Source: Torreya grandis (taxonomy: Eukaryota; Streptophyta; Pinopsida; Cupressales; Taxaceae). From it: a stretch of DNA of 64,000 nt. Below the pieces are notes generated by a model that was given only the letters and a program-made list of their open reading frames with translations, made no database searches and was not told where the DNA came from. The stretch is from positions 375,001 to 439,000 of the forward strand of contig JARHVA010001190.1 in the NCBI GenBank assembly GCA_037957365.1, read 5' to 3'. Made by a program: the position numbers and the translations under genes. Of the stretch, positions 48,801-60,719 are shown one piece after another. How positions within the stretch are numbered: position 1 is the first letter of the stretch; each line of letters starts with the position of its first letter.

Positions 48801-51389
48801 TGAGGGGAAGTTGAAACTCAAAAATAAAAACTCTAGCTTCAAATCTAAAGATCCTTCCCCATCCAAAACCACCAACTAATCTAACCACCCTAACACCAAA
48901 TTGAAGGCAACCATGAACATGATTACCCTTAAAATAATCCCACCTTTGTTTTTCAACCAACCCAACCAAATCAACTCCTCTAACTCATCCAATCAAAAAA
49001 CCCTAAATCAAAACTAGGCCACCCTAAAACAATACACTCTGTTAGGGAAGTCATATGATTCAGTTTTGGACAAGATACTCAAACCTAACATCATATGGCT
49101 TCCCCCAATCAAACCTTCCTAATAATTTGATGCTTCTCACCCTATGCCCAATTGGTACAATGAGAATGATCTATGTGCTTTCTATTGTGTCATTAGACAT
49201 GGCATTAGTAGGTTTAACACCTTCAAAACCATTATCCAAAACTTGATTGATAAGGGAGAACTTGCATTAGATAATCCAAATGTACCCCCAAATCACTCAC
49301 TCAACATATTTCAATAACATTTTCCCAATCATTCCCCTTTTACCAACCATGATGATAACAAACTAAAATCATCTCATGCTCGTGAGGTCCATACGATCAA
49401 TGTAATTATCACTGAACCTATCACTAATGAAACCACTACCTTGACTACCTCTTTTCCCACTCCACTTATTGAAATGGTGGAATCACCCTCCATTCCTTTG
49501 GACACCCAAACAAAAGAAATAACCACCTCCTTTCCTTCACTTGATGAGGTAACAAACTTACCCACTTCTCCTTTGATATAAATATCAAATGAGGCAACCA
49601 TTGATATCACACCTTCCTCCCCCATCATGAAATCACCCACTCCCTATTTAGAAACCATTCCATAAGGATATATCACCTTACCCACTTCCTCCATGGAGGA
49701 AACATCCTCCCAAATCTTGGAACCTTTCATAAAAGACAAGATTGAAGAAACCATTCCCTTACCTCAACCTATGGGCCTAATATTTGAAACTGATACCTAG
49801 GGAACCAAGCTAGTTTACAAACCCTTCTCTAAACTAGTCCAAAACTTATAATTCTCTTCTCAGCCTAATTTGGATTGAGCCACCTTTTGGCACCACCTTG
49901 GGATCCTATATCAAAACAAGCAAGAAACTTCAACCTCAATCTTATCCACCATTAAACCTATTATCACATCAAACACCTCTCCCTCCAAAGCCATGGAAGA
50001 ACCATCCAAACCATCTCTATCCAAAATTATCAAATCACCTTACACATCCTTAATAAAACCTATCAAGAACCTAGGGGTAATTCCTACTCCTATCCTTATC
50101 CACCCATCTTTGAAGTTAGACTTAACCCAATCTAGTCCACCAAAGAAAATTTTAACCAAACCAACCAAGAAGATGAAACCACCCAAACTCCCACCTATAA
50201 CCAAACCCATACCACCCCCTTCTCTCTTACCTTCTATCTTGGGACCCCATCCTTCTTCCATCCTTAGATATCATCCTTATATAAAGAAGGTGAACCCTCC
50301 CAAAACTACCCAAACTAAACTTACTCCTTTTATTTTGCCTACCCCTTCTAAAACATCAAACTCATCATCATTTTTAACCAGACTATCTACCTCTACCTTC
50401 CCACCTATCTCCAAACCTTCATCATCTTAATCACCAACCTCTAAATCTTTCACCTTTAAACCTTCCACCTCAAAACCATCCAACACCAAATAATCTCAAT
50501 CAAACCCACCTACCAAAACCATTATACCACCCACAACTTCTGTGGTGAAGCCTACTTCTAAGAAGGCTCCCACCCCCAAAATCAAAACCCCATCACCCTT
50601 AACACCTTTACTTGAATCTTATTTAAACATTTTATATAGGTTATTATAAAATTCCTCCTTAAACCTACCCCCTATCAAACCCTTTAACCCTTCAATTCAT
50701 AAATGATCTTGGTTCAATGGTAGTTTGGTATACTCATACCATAAGACACCTGCACATGACACAAAGAACTAAAAATCTCTCCAAGCACTTATCCATAAAT
50801 TAAGGGATGAGGATGATCTATTATCAAATGAACCTCTCTTAATCCCATTGTCAACCCAACCACTAAACAAACCTATCGAACATTTACCCACTCCCACAAT
50901 CTCATCCAAGAGTGAGGAAGAATGAAGCAGCCTTTTATCCTAACACCTCCCCTCATCTACACTATCCACATGGTCACCTAATCTTGAGCCTAAAAAAATG
51001 ATAAGGGGAAGGTCAAAGTGTCCATTATATGGACCTATCCTTCCACCCCTCAACTTTCCAACTAGACTCAAGCACCTTCACCTTCACTAAAACCCAAAAT
51101 ATCTATTTTGGGTACCTCTCCCTCCAACCCTTCTAAATCTATCTAGTGAGTAATTATGAAACAACTTCACCAGAAATTGGTGAAGATGAGTCTATACAAA
51201 TTTATCAACACCTCAACCCATCACCATCAAGAACTAATAGAGGCCCTATAATCTATAGAGGTCTAACTTGAAGACCCTCAACCTCTTATAGCCTTTGTCA
51301 GAGCTCTTTGACTTTTCACCCTTGTCACATTCAAGGATTTAGAAATACCTTCTATTCATCTTGAATATCCCAATCCTCCCCTCTTCATT
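48801..51389 (+). pseudogene. Element F gag-protease linker, Pro/Thr/Lys-rich
   Basis: About 2.6 kb of low-complexity coding remnant, including a 145-codon stretch at 49993-50430 (SKPSLSKIIKSPYTSLIKPI, then KKMKPPKLPPITKP). Another Thr/Ser/Pro-rich stretch lies near 49380-49700. Minus-strand open frames in this region are composition shadows. It probably belongs to the same polyprotein; an extra small domain cannot be excluded but none is recognisable. Confidence 0.5.
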
Positions 51390-51893
51390 ACTACATACAT
51401 CAACCAAACCCACATCAAAAGGGTGATGATTGAGTTAGGAACTAGTATTAACATTATCTCTTCCCATGCTTATGACCAACTCTAGCTACCAAAAAATATC
51501 ATGTTGGAAACCACAATAGTCCTCTATTCCTTTAATGATACTATGGTGACAACCTTGGGAACAGTCATCCTCCACATCCATTTGGTACCTCACATGCTTC
51601 TATATCTCTTATACATCATAGAAGGTGAGTTATAATAAAATGTCTTTCTTGAATGCCCTTAGATCCACTCCATGAGTTTTGTCCCTTCTAACTTGCATCG
51701 ATGTGTCAAGTTTAAACATGAGGGTCAGGTCATCACCGTACAAGTTTACCCAAGTCCTTTCACATCTTGCAACATGACATACCAACCTAATGATGTTATT
51801 CTTCGTGGCTCATCCACCTCACCACCAACCAAAAATAACTCTACCCCTACCATTGATGAAGCTTTAACTAGCTCATCTATCCCTTCTTCTTAG
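51390..51893 (+). pseudogene. Element F aspartic protease
   Basis: Frame from about 51391: YINQTHIKRVMIELGTSINI, then SSHAYDQL, TLGTVILHIHLVPHMLLY, and after two stops VFLECP-stop-IHSMSFVPSNLHRCVKF with HEGQVITVQV. This matches the retropepsin order (active strand, flap, LLGRPWIH-x-VPSxxHQxxKF). The active-site Asp (family IDxGS) reads Glu in IELGT, which would inactivate it. Confidence 0.8.
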
Positions 51894-52770
51894 ATCCCAT
51901 AGAGGACCCCTTGGAACCTACATTCCAACATCTCTCACTAAGATAATATTGTCTTTTGGCTTTGGAAGCCTTCCCTACTTAAGAGTATGGGAACCTTGAC
52001 CATAATATAAGTTACAATCCCAATATCATAAACATCATTCCTTTTGGCCTTCCCAACCACCAAACTAATTTCATCTATGGGGGACTTGATCATCCACTTC
52101 TCACTTCCTCCACTACCTCTTTTACCTAACTACTTACATCCTATTTATCCTATTTGGACATACTAAAATTTTCCAAATTGTACCTTCATAGGTGTGCCTA
52201 GAAAGGAATTGGCCTCAATCATTATGAACATAAACCCCATGAGCTACCCTAGATTAAAACCCAAAAACCTCATGAGTTATTTGGCCTTAGGTTCATCCCA
52301 CCAGAGGAACCCATTGATTCACCCAAACACATCACCACCATTAAGGAGGACATTCCATCCTCACTAACACCATCTTTTTCAAAGTCATAGGATTTTGAAA
52401 TCATCCATTATAAAAAAATTTATTCAATATCATTAGTTTGGGCCGCCTAACCTATCAAAATGATGGCCAAACTAAAACCTTTCCTCTGATTCATCCTAAA
52501 ATGGTAGAAAATGATTCTCTTACCATCCACACTATTCAACATCAAGATGATGATTCCATTCTCACTTATCTTGGTGTAGGAGATTCTTTTATCCAAAAAT
52601 ACCTTCCTCTAAAAAACCAAACCATGTTGAATGAATCTACTATCAATGTCAACTTTAGTACCCATGATAACCCTTGCATTTTAAAGATTGGTCAATCCTT
52701 AGATTCCTCAAAGCAACAAGATTACCCTTCCATACTTTGTGACTAAAGTATAGAACTTTCTTGGTCTTAT
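51894..52770 (+). pseudogene. Element F protease-RT linker
   Basis: Broken coding region. A 102-codon open stretch at 52438-52746 (GRLTYQNDGQTKTFPLIH, TYLGVGDSFIQKYLPLKNQT) has no recognisable domain but continues in frame towards the RT entry motif at 52790. Confidence 0.45.
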
Positions 52771-53600
52771 CAATATATTCCAAGAATCAACCCTTCCATA
52801 GCTCTCCACAACATCATCATCCACCCTGATGCTAAGCTTTTCTAGGCAAAATATTTTCAAGATGCACCCTTATATCTCCCTTATAGTCAAATAAAAGCTT
52901 CAACACCTTTTATATGTCAATTTCATTCAACCCATTGACTATCCTTGATGGGTTTCCAATATCATCACCATCACCAAACCCAAAAGGGGACTATGCCTTT
53001 GTATGAAATTCAATGAGCTCAAATTTGCTTGTCTAAAGGATGACTTCCCTTTGCCTAGGACCGATCAACTTGATGATCTTATAGCCAATGATGAGATGTT
53101 ATCTCTCATGGATGGTTTATTAAGATATAATTATATTTTGATTTCCCTTAAGGATCAGCATAAAACTTATTTCATCACACCATGGGGAACATTCTATTAT
53201 AGGGTCATGCCATTTGGTTTGAAGAATGTTGGAACAACCTATCAGCATGTGATGACCTATGTCTTCCATGATCTCATCCATAAAATCATAGAGGACCATA
53301 TAGATGATATCCTTGAAAAATAAAAATATTACAAAGATTATCTATAAGTTATCTACATTATCTTTAAGCACCTAATCCATTTCCATGTTTGACTCAACCC
53401 CAAGAAATGAGTCTTTGGGGTCTTATTAGGAAAGCTTCTTGGCTTTATCATCTCTCTTTGAGGAATCAAAGTAGACCCTACCAAATTTAAATTAATCCTA
53501 GCGATGCCTCCTCTTACCCACCTTAATTAACTTTGTATCTTGTAGGGGAAGCTCCAATCCATCCATCTCTTCATCTCTTAGTTTTCAGATAAATGTCAAC
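52771..53600 (+). pseudogene. pol: Element F reverse transcriptase
   Basis: Entry motif near 52791 (SIALHNIIIHPDAKLF). Open stretch at 53003-53323 contains LKDDFPLPRTD, MLSLMDGLLRYNYILI (first catalytic Asp kept), DQHKTYFITPWGTFYYRVMP, FGLKNVGTTYQ and HIDDIL. The YVDD box therefore keeps both Asp although Tyr-Val became His-Ile. After a stop it continues with HLIHFHV-x-LNPKK (53370). Order and motifs match the RT of element B. Not translatable as a whole. Confidence 0.9.
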
Positions 53601-54110
53601 CCTTTCACCATCTTCTCAAGAAAGATACATCTTTTAAGTGGACTAAGGACTATGAAAAAGCCTTTGATTCACTCAAAAAGTACCTTCTTTCTCCACCTAT
53701 TCATATCCCTCCTAAAGAGGACCAACCTTTTTACCTTTATATCTCCACCACTAACCATCCCTTAGGGGCAATGCTTGCTCATCATGATGAAAAAATAAAG
53801 ACCAGGCTGTCTATTATATAAGTCAAACATTTAGAGAGTATGAGACTTGGTACACCCATACCAATAAACTATGCTTCACCTTAGTTTTTTTGTCTTCAAA
53901 ACTGCAACACTACCTCCTCAATCACAAAACCTTTTTCATCTCCAACACCAACCCTCTCAAGTACATGCACTCTAAACCATACTAAAACTAGTGTATGCTT
54001 AAGTGGCACATGCTCCTAGTGGAGTTTGACCTTAAGTTCCTCTATAATAAGTTAAGTAAATGACAAGTCATTTATAATCAATTGGCTTAAAATCTTTCTA
54101 CAAACAACCA
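53601..54110 (+). pseudogene. Element F RNase H (first)
   Basis: FKWTKDYEKAFDSLKKYLLS at 53634, then PIHIPPKEDQPFYLYISTTN and HPLGAMLAHHDEK at 53760, then remnants YTNKLCFTLVFLSSKLQHYL and WHMLLVEFDLKFLYN up to 54050. This is the standard tether plus RNase H section of Ty3/gypsy pol. Broken by frameshifts. Confidence 0.8.
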
Positions 54111-54171
54111 AACACTCCCTCTGGCATTTCTCAATGAGTCCATCATAACTTTTTCTCAAGAGGACATCACC

Positions 54172-54420
54172 TACCAAATGACCATGTTTTTTGATATCTC
54201 AAAGTGCTCACATAGTGGCACTTCTAGAGTTATTCTCATTACCCTCAATGGTGAACCTCTTCCTCTCTCTTTTAAACTTGATTTTGAAAGTACAAACAAT
54301 ATGGCTAAGTATGAAGCCCTATTATTAGGACTCCAAACCACTCTAGCCTTAGGAGTTAATACAATCAGTGTCTTTGGTGATTCTCAACTTATGGTGAACC
54401 AAGTCAATGGATCCTAAAAA
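54172..54420 (+). pseudogene. Element F second, archaeal-type RNase H
   Basis: 79 uninterrupted codons: MTMFFDISKCSHSGTSRVIL, ITLNGEPLPLSFKLDFESTN, NMAKYEALLLGLQTTLALGV, TISVFGDSQLMVNQVNGS. The Asp (FFDIS), Glu (KYEALL) and Asp (GDSQL) positions are all kept. Same domain as in element B and in the same place, after the first RNase H and before integrase, which marks the Tat lineage. Confidence 0.9.
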
Positions 54421-54759
54421 TATAAGAATGATGTTTTGTAATAGTATAAACATCTAGTAGATGTACTCTTAACATGATTTGATCATTACCTTATCCAATT
54501 TTTTCCACACTCTACCAACAATTGCATAGACATAATGGTTTCCCTTGCTTCCCAGATCTCATCTACACCTTCCAATTTTAAGCTCTTTGTCACCATTCAT
54601 TATTTTATGACACCTTATTATATCTAATTTGACCTCCCTACCATTTATGGTGTGGAGGAATCTCCATCAGACATTTGGTACGAGCAAACCTTTAACTACC
54701 TCAACCTCAACATCATTCCTCCAAACCTATCTAGGAATGCTCAAAGAGACTTTATTTAG

Positions 54760-55925
54760 ATTACCTCTCATTATACCATAATAAGGGGAATCCTTTATAA
54801 GCATGGTTTCAATAACCTCTTTATCCATTGCCTACGCATCCATGAAGATTCTCATGCTATCAAAGAAATGCATGATAGGATCTATGGGGGACACCTTAGT
54901 GGTATAATTGTCAGTAAACATATCTTTCACCTCAAATATTATTGTCCCACCCTCAACCAAGACTATTGTGATTATGTGAAGAAGTGTGTTAAATGTCAAT
55001 ATTATGCCAATTTACATCATACACCAGCCCATGGCCTTCAAGTATCCATGGACTTTTGGCCCTTCTCATAATGGGGACTAGATATTATTGGGGAAATCAA
55101 TCCTCATTCTTCATAGTGGTACCATTCCATCATCACCACCACTAAGTATTTCACTAAGTGGGTGGAGGTTGTTCCTCTCATCTCAACCAAATTTGATAAA
55201 ATAGTCAACTTCATTAATTATGATATCATCTATCATTCTAGTGTTCCACATAAAATCATCATTGATAATGGAAAATATTTAAAAAACAAACAAGTACAAC
55301 ATATTTATGATGCATTTGGGATCAATTTAATCTTATTCTCACCTTATCACCCACAAGAAAATGGACAGGTAGAAGCATTCAACAAAACCTTCAACAAGAT
55401 GTTAACCAAAGTGGTTAATGCTTTGGGTTAGGATTGGTACTTGCATATCCCCTTCACTTTATGGGCCTATCTCACTAGCATTCAAACCTCTACAAGTGCT
55501 ACCCCTTTCTCTCTGGTCTTTAGAATAGAGTTAGTCTTTCCTCTCAAAGTCTATATTCCCTCTCTTCACATATCCTTACAAGACATCATTTCTGAGAGTG
55601 ATTATCATAAAGATAATCTAACATAACTTCATATACTTGAAAAGATCCACGTAGTAGTGATTAACCACCTTCATGGATACCAAGAGTGAGTCAAACATGC
55701 CTATAAAAAACACCTAAAACAGTGATATTTCAACATCAAAGACCTCATCTTGAAGGAAAATCAATGTGTGACCAATATGGATAAGTTCAATCAAGGTAAG
55801 TTTGTTTTAAATTGGATTGAACCATACATTATAACCCACAAGTATGGATGAGGAGCTTATTGTTTATCCTCTCTTGAATGCAAACCAAAACCTAAGCCCC
55901 TCAATGCTTCTCACATGTATCCTTT
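54760..55925 (+). pseudogene. Element F integrase
   Basis: Zinc finger (54868-55010): GGHLSG, HIFHLKYYCPTL, CDYVKKCVKCQ, with the H-H-C-C set intact. Core: WGLDIIGEINP (first Asp, 55075), YFTKWVEVVPL, HKIIIDNGKYL (second Asp), FSPYHPQENGQVEAFNKTF (catalytic Glu kept). Then a stop, DWYLHIPFTLWAY and SATPFSLVFRIELVFPL. The C-terminal part (55640-55925) reads YKKHLKQ, FNQGKFVLNWIEPYIITHKY and LNASHMYPFF. No chromodomain. This is the best-kept enzyme domain in the window; only scattered stops break it. Confidence 0.9.
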
Positions 55926-57039
55926 TTTTGTTATATAGGGATCAAATTCACCTTTCGTCTAACTTAAGCTCATCCCTTAATTTACAAGATTTTCACCTTC
56001 CTCACACTTTTATCTTGTCCCTTTAAGGACAACTGATTACAACATAGAACTATGTGAGTAATCATCATAGTCATAGCCTAATCCTAAATATAGGTATCAT
56101 AGCTCTACCCATGGCATGGCTCTCATGGATACTTTTTGTCCCTAATTAGATGGAATTCCATGGTCATTGTCCCTCAAAACCATCCCTTTCACCTATAATT
56201 AACCTTCTTATGCTCTAGGTTTTATCCTCATAAAGGTAAACCTTCAAGCCTATATAGACTTGTCTATGTCTAAACCTAGCATCAAAACAATTTAGGATAC
56301 CTAAATATCACTTGGGTCAAATACCTCTAGCATGTAGACTTCTCCCCTGAAGGATAGCTACCCAAAACCTAAATTAATTAAAAGGATGGACTACTCCCTT
56401 AAAAGACAACTACCAAAATGAACAAATCTAAACTTGGACCACTCCCTAGAAGGATGGATAAGTCAATTTTTTTAAAATCAATCATTTGAGTATTCCCACA
56501 TCAATTAAATTCAAAAACCTATCAAAACAAAGTAGTGAAAAGACCCCCTATCATAATTAGAACAAGTTATCCCAAGGAAGCTACAATCAACTTGCATATA
56601 TAGTATTAGTAGACTTCCTACATCGATTAGTTTACACCTTGCATTTAAACATGGACTTGTCTATTATGGTTCTTAGATCACCTCTATAAGAGTCAAACCA
56701 ACCCTCAAGAGGATACACTACCCTTCACATCACTTATCATTAATCTCCCCTTTGTACCATCTATAAATCAAGGGATTCAGAGCTTACTTAACACAATGTG
56801 ATCAAGACACTTTTTTATCAACCAACTCATGCTGATACAAAGAATTCAAAGGGTTTACTTTCCTTAGGTTGATCTAACTTCAATTTTTTTTAATCCTTAC
56901 CTATGAAGAAGCATCGTGCATTTTTCCTATCCTCTCATAATTGGTTCATATATTCACTTAGACATATGTCTCATGTTTTTCATCTCTTTTTCCACATCTA
57001 GTTTTGTTATCCAACTTACTTTATGTGTTATCATTAACA
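55926..57039 (+). other. Element F 3' region, non-coding
   Basis: No coding frame beyond integrase. Repeats of the kind 'gactactcccttaaaag' / 'ggaccactccctagaagga' (56388, 56436) and 'agacttcccta' occur at 56340-56620. Contains no recognisable domain. Confidence 0.5.
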
Positions 57040-57380
57040 AAATAACTAAAAACCATAAACATCACATCAATATCACATCCATAAATCAAAACACCATAAC
57101 CATAATAAAAACATCACATCCATAATCATAAAACCACATCATAACCATAATCATAAACATCATAACCATGTATAAAACACAACATCAAATAATCATAATC
57201 ATGCATAACCATTCCTCATAAACATGATCCATAAATCATCACATGCCTGAACTAGTGTGTCTATATCTCATAAGGATAATCATAAATAAACTATAAACAT
57301 CAAAACCATGAACCATAAATAACATCTATATATAATCATCACATCATATACATCATGTCTCATCAAAATAAATAGTACAT
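57040..57380. repeat. CAT-rich tandem tract in element F
   Basis: Irregular units such as 'ataaccataa', 'acatcacatcc' and 'tcataaac' for about 340 bp. It stands between integrase and the C-terminal end of the antisense PMD gene, as in element B. Confidence 0.75.
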
Positions 57381-57499
57381 ATAATAATGTGCATCTCTCT
57401 CAAAAAAAATATACATCAGCTTACAGGTCAGTATTAAAATCATATACATCTATACATATCATAAAACTATGCCCCTAGGGCATCATTGCCATCTATTGC

Positions 57500-59232
57500 T
57501 TACCCCCTAAAGTGTCTACCTATCCACCCATCAAAACAACCCACTAACCTAGAGTCATTACACCTATACCACTTACCAAAGTGGCTTTGTACTCACCTTA
57601 TCAAGGCTAATCATGACACTATCAAAACTATGGCCTCATAATAACACAACTCTTCAATGGTGGCCAAGTACCATGCCATAGGGATACTACTTGGTGGCCC
57701 TACTGGGATTATATCTTCTCCTCCCCTTTGTATCAAAGTGTCCATCCCCTAAGTCACCAAGGCTAGTGAAGTCCTTGCTTGGTCCCTCTCACCCATCACA
57801 GTGGGTAGCTGACCCTATAATGTCACAACCTAGACTTATAATGTAGCCACTTTCCATTGTAAAGCTATAACCTATTCCTATGTAGTATCTAGTGCTACTC
57901 CTACCTCTCCATTGAGGCCACCTCCCTATACTTGCACCTATGAATCCCCACCAACTAGATCCACATCTATGGCCTACCTACCACCATCATCCCATCCAAA
58001 ATCAATCACTACATAGAGGGAATAATACCACATCACATAAACATCAACAAAACCTACATCATCTATCTCTACTCTAGCAGGTAGCTCCTCACAATCAAGT
58101 ACCACCTTTACCAAGTATGGCTTTGGAAGAAAAAACTTAACATCTTCTTGCTTATACCTTGAGAATGGAGTCAAAACCCACTATACTAACCCAAACTACT
58201 TTTGAACCCTATCAAAAGGGATGACCTTAGTCTCACACTCTCTCCTCCCAAAAATCCACCTTTAGCTTTGCATCGATAAAATATGCCAAGTATATTGGGC
58301 CCACCTCAAAAATCCAACATATAGCCTCCACACCACATCTCCAACCATTAGGGAATTCAATGCCCCTCTAAGCCAATCAATGTCTTTAACACCCCCTCTA
58401 GGTCCTATGAACACATAATCATTCCTCCACCACATGAAATATACCTTGAAGTCCATCTATGCATATCCCTCTAATGACAACCCCATCAGCTTTAGAATTT
58501 TAATGTTCTTATAGGCCCAACAATGCAACATTCACCCCACACTAATGACATACCTCTTTTGTGCTCTAAATCCCCATAGATCCTTGTATATTCAAACCAA
58601 CAAAATGGGCATTAACCCAAAAACTATTCAACCTAGTAACATCTCCATTAGGACTCTCAATAATAGATAAGGAAACCTCCCACTATTCAAATCTAGTACT
58701 ATAAAACATGAGACTACCACCATCATCATTATCATCAACCTTCGATCATCTCTATCCCTATGATATAATGGCCTATATCTAAAACCTCTATCATTACATT
58801 TGGTAAATGTATGATCATCACTATATAGCTACTCTATTATCTCATCCCTCTCCTCTCTCTCTCTCAATGTGATATATTGACTCCCCCCAAATTGGCAATC
58901 ATTTAATCCTATGTATATCCTCTAGTAAGATAGTCATCTCACCAATTAGTAGGAGAAAGGTGTTCATGGATAGATCCCATCTCTTGATGAGGGCCAAGAT
59001 CATCACCACATCTTGAAACATGTGATGGTAGTGCATCATCATGCCAAGGCTAACCTCCTCCATGTGCACCTAGTAATTCTCCATCATCCTTTGATGAATC
59101 TTTGCAAATATCTAAAAAACTTGATCCCATATCTAGATCTAATCCCATGCCTAGACAATTCAATATAAAAAACACACTTACTTTTATATAAACTACCTTA
59201 CCCATGGATAACATCTCTTCACCCCATTTCAC
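57500..59232 (-). pseudogene. Antisense plant mobile domain (PMD) gene in element F
   Basis: Minus-strand, convergent with gag-pol. A possible start lies in the open stretch at 59232-59050. The domain is clear from about 59069: HMEEVSLGMMMHYHHMF, ALIKRWDLSMNTFLLLIGEM, TILLEDIHRI, the PMD N-terminal signature. A decayed middle follows (58860-58500). At 58456-58262 comes FMWWRNDYVF then KDIDWLRGALNSLMVGDVVW (family LD-x-L-xx-DVVWxPY), and at 58225 TKVIPFDRVQK-stop-FGLV-stop-WVLTP (family PDRVxRQFGLxQxIP). After that an open stretch (58174-57974) forms the tail. These motifs align one-for-one with the antisense gene of element B although nucleotide identity is low. Role in the element unknown. 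Confidence 0.8.
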
Positions 59233-59384
59233 CTACTTAGTTGTACCTATAAAATTTACATTTCTTCTTCTAACCTACCCTAAATCCAAACTACCCTTTG
59301 GCATTTTAATGCTAAAACATTTTAAACCCAAGCTTACCTTAGCCTTTTTTTCTCTTTTTAAAAAGCACTATCTTATTTCATCAA

Positions 59385-59515
59385 CCACTGATGGTCACAT
59401 GACCACCAATGGTTGGTTGACCATTTTATCCTTGGTCTTCACCTATCGATGGTCGATTATGATCATCGATAGTCAGGTATGACCACCAATGGTCACTATG
59501 TGTGACCAATGGTGG
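59385..59515. repeat. Palindromic repeat array upstream of antisense PMD in element F
   Basis: Six or seven decayed copies of GACCATCGATGGTC ('aaccactgatggtcac', 'gaccaccaatggttgg', 'ctatcgatggtcga', 'gatcatcgatagtc', 'gaccaccaatggtcac', 'gaccaatggtgg'). It is about 150-280 bp before the possible start of the antisense gene. A lone copy is at 60048-60061. Same unit as in the LTR arrays. Confidence 0.8.
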
Positions 59516-60705
59516 AAAAACCCAACCCTAGCCTACCTTAAAAAACACTTAAAACCCCATTTTTCCCTTAGCTACCCCAACCAAATGCTATTAATAACTT
59601 CCTCTAACCTACCTACCCTTCAAAATCCATTTTCATTGACAAATTTCAACCAAAAATATATAAACCTTAAAACCTAGGGAAAAACCCAAAAACCCCACCT
59701 AAACCAAAATAAATGAACACAAATCAACCACAATACCAAAATAAACCTAATATAACAAATTAATATAGCCCCTACCTCATTCCTTGACCATCATCAAGAG
59801 GGAATCCTAGGTCCTGTCACCTAGCTACATCCCTCTCTGCCTTGTATCTTAATTATCACACAGGTCAAATCAATGCAAACCCCTAATCAATTGTCAACCC
59901 CACCTCATCATCACTCTCACACAAAATTCCAAAATCACCAAGTGCACAGGGAGTCAAGATATTCAAAATCAAAAGTGAAAATTACTTACCTTTTTCACTT
60001 TTTCAAGAGAGTCAAGATGATTGCCAATAGTCAATTTTGGGACCCTTGACCATCGATGATTAGGAGGTTCAACTTTTTAACATTTTGGAATCAAATACCT
60101 TAGTTCACACCCTTTATATATTACCTTCTCTACCTACCCCACCAATCACATCCACCTTGATGTTGGCTATTTTGGCTTGAACTATAGCATATTCTATGAT
60201 GACCTTATCATGGTCCTTTTTTATCACACTGACCAATATTGCCATGTTGACCATTCAAATATAAACCACCTAGTGTACACCAGACCATTTATGTTTTTCT
60301 CAAGATCACTTCCTACCTTATATACCTATGAAAACACCAACCTTGTCTAGGAGTCTTGATATGAATAACCCAATTAGCTATGCTTAATGTTGTGGCCCAG
60401 TTACCCCATCACCAGTCCTTCTAAAACCAACCTTATTTTTTATCAACTATGGAAACTTAGTCTATGTGATCTCAGATATTATACCTTAGTCACATTTTAT
60501 GCACACATTTTTGCTTCAAATGCCCAACTACCATCATCACCAACCTTGTGATTTTCCATAAACTTCTTGTCAAACCCACACTTAATTTGGTTTCACCTCA
60601 TCAACTCCTAATTTGAGGGGGAACACCTCCTCCCATACTCAAGGAAACCAAACCTTTGACCCATAATCCATTTTTTTTACATTTTTCTAACACAAACTAC
60701 ATAAT

Positions 60706-60719
60706 AAAAAGGGGCAAAA
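60706..60719 (+). other. Polypurine tract of element F
   Basis: 'aaaaaggggcaaaa' directly before the TG of the 3' LTR. Confidence 0.75.

Noticed and set aside
48648..50261. Minus-strand open frames (48648-48969, 49374-49640, 50040-50261)
   Set aside because: Shadows of the Pro/Thr-rich plus-strand coding of element F; no motifs on the minus strand here.
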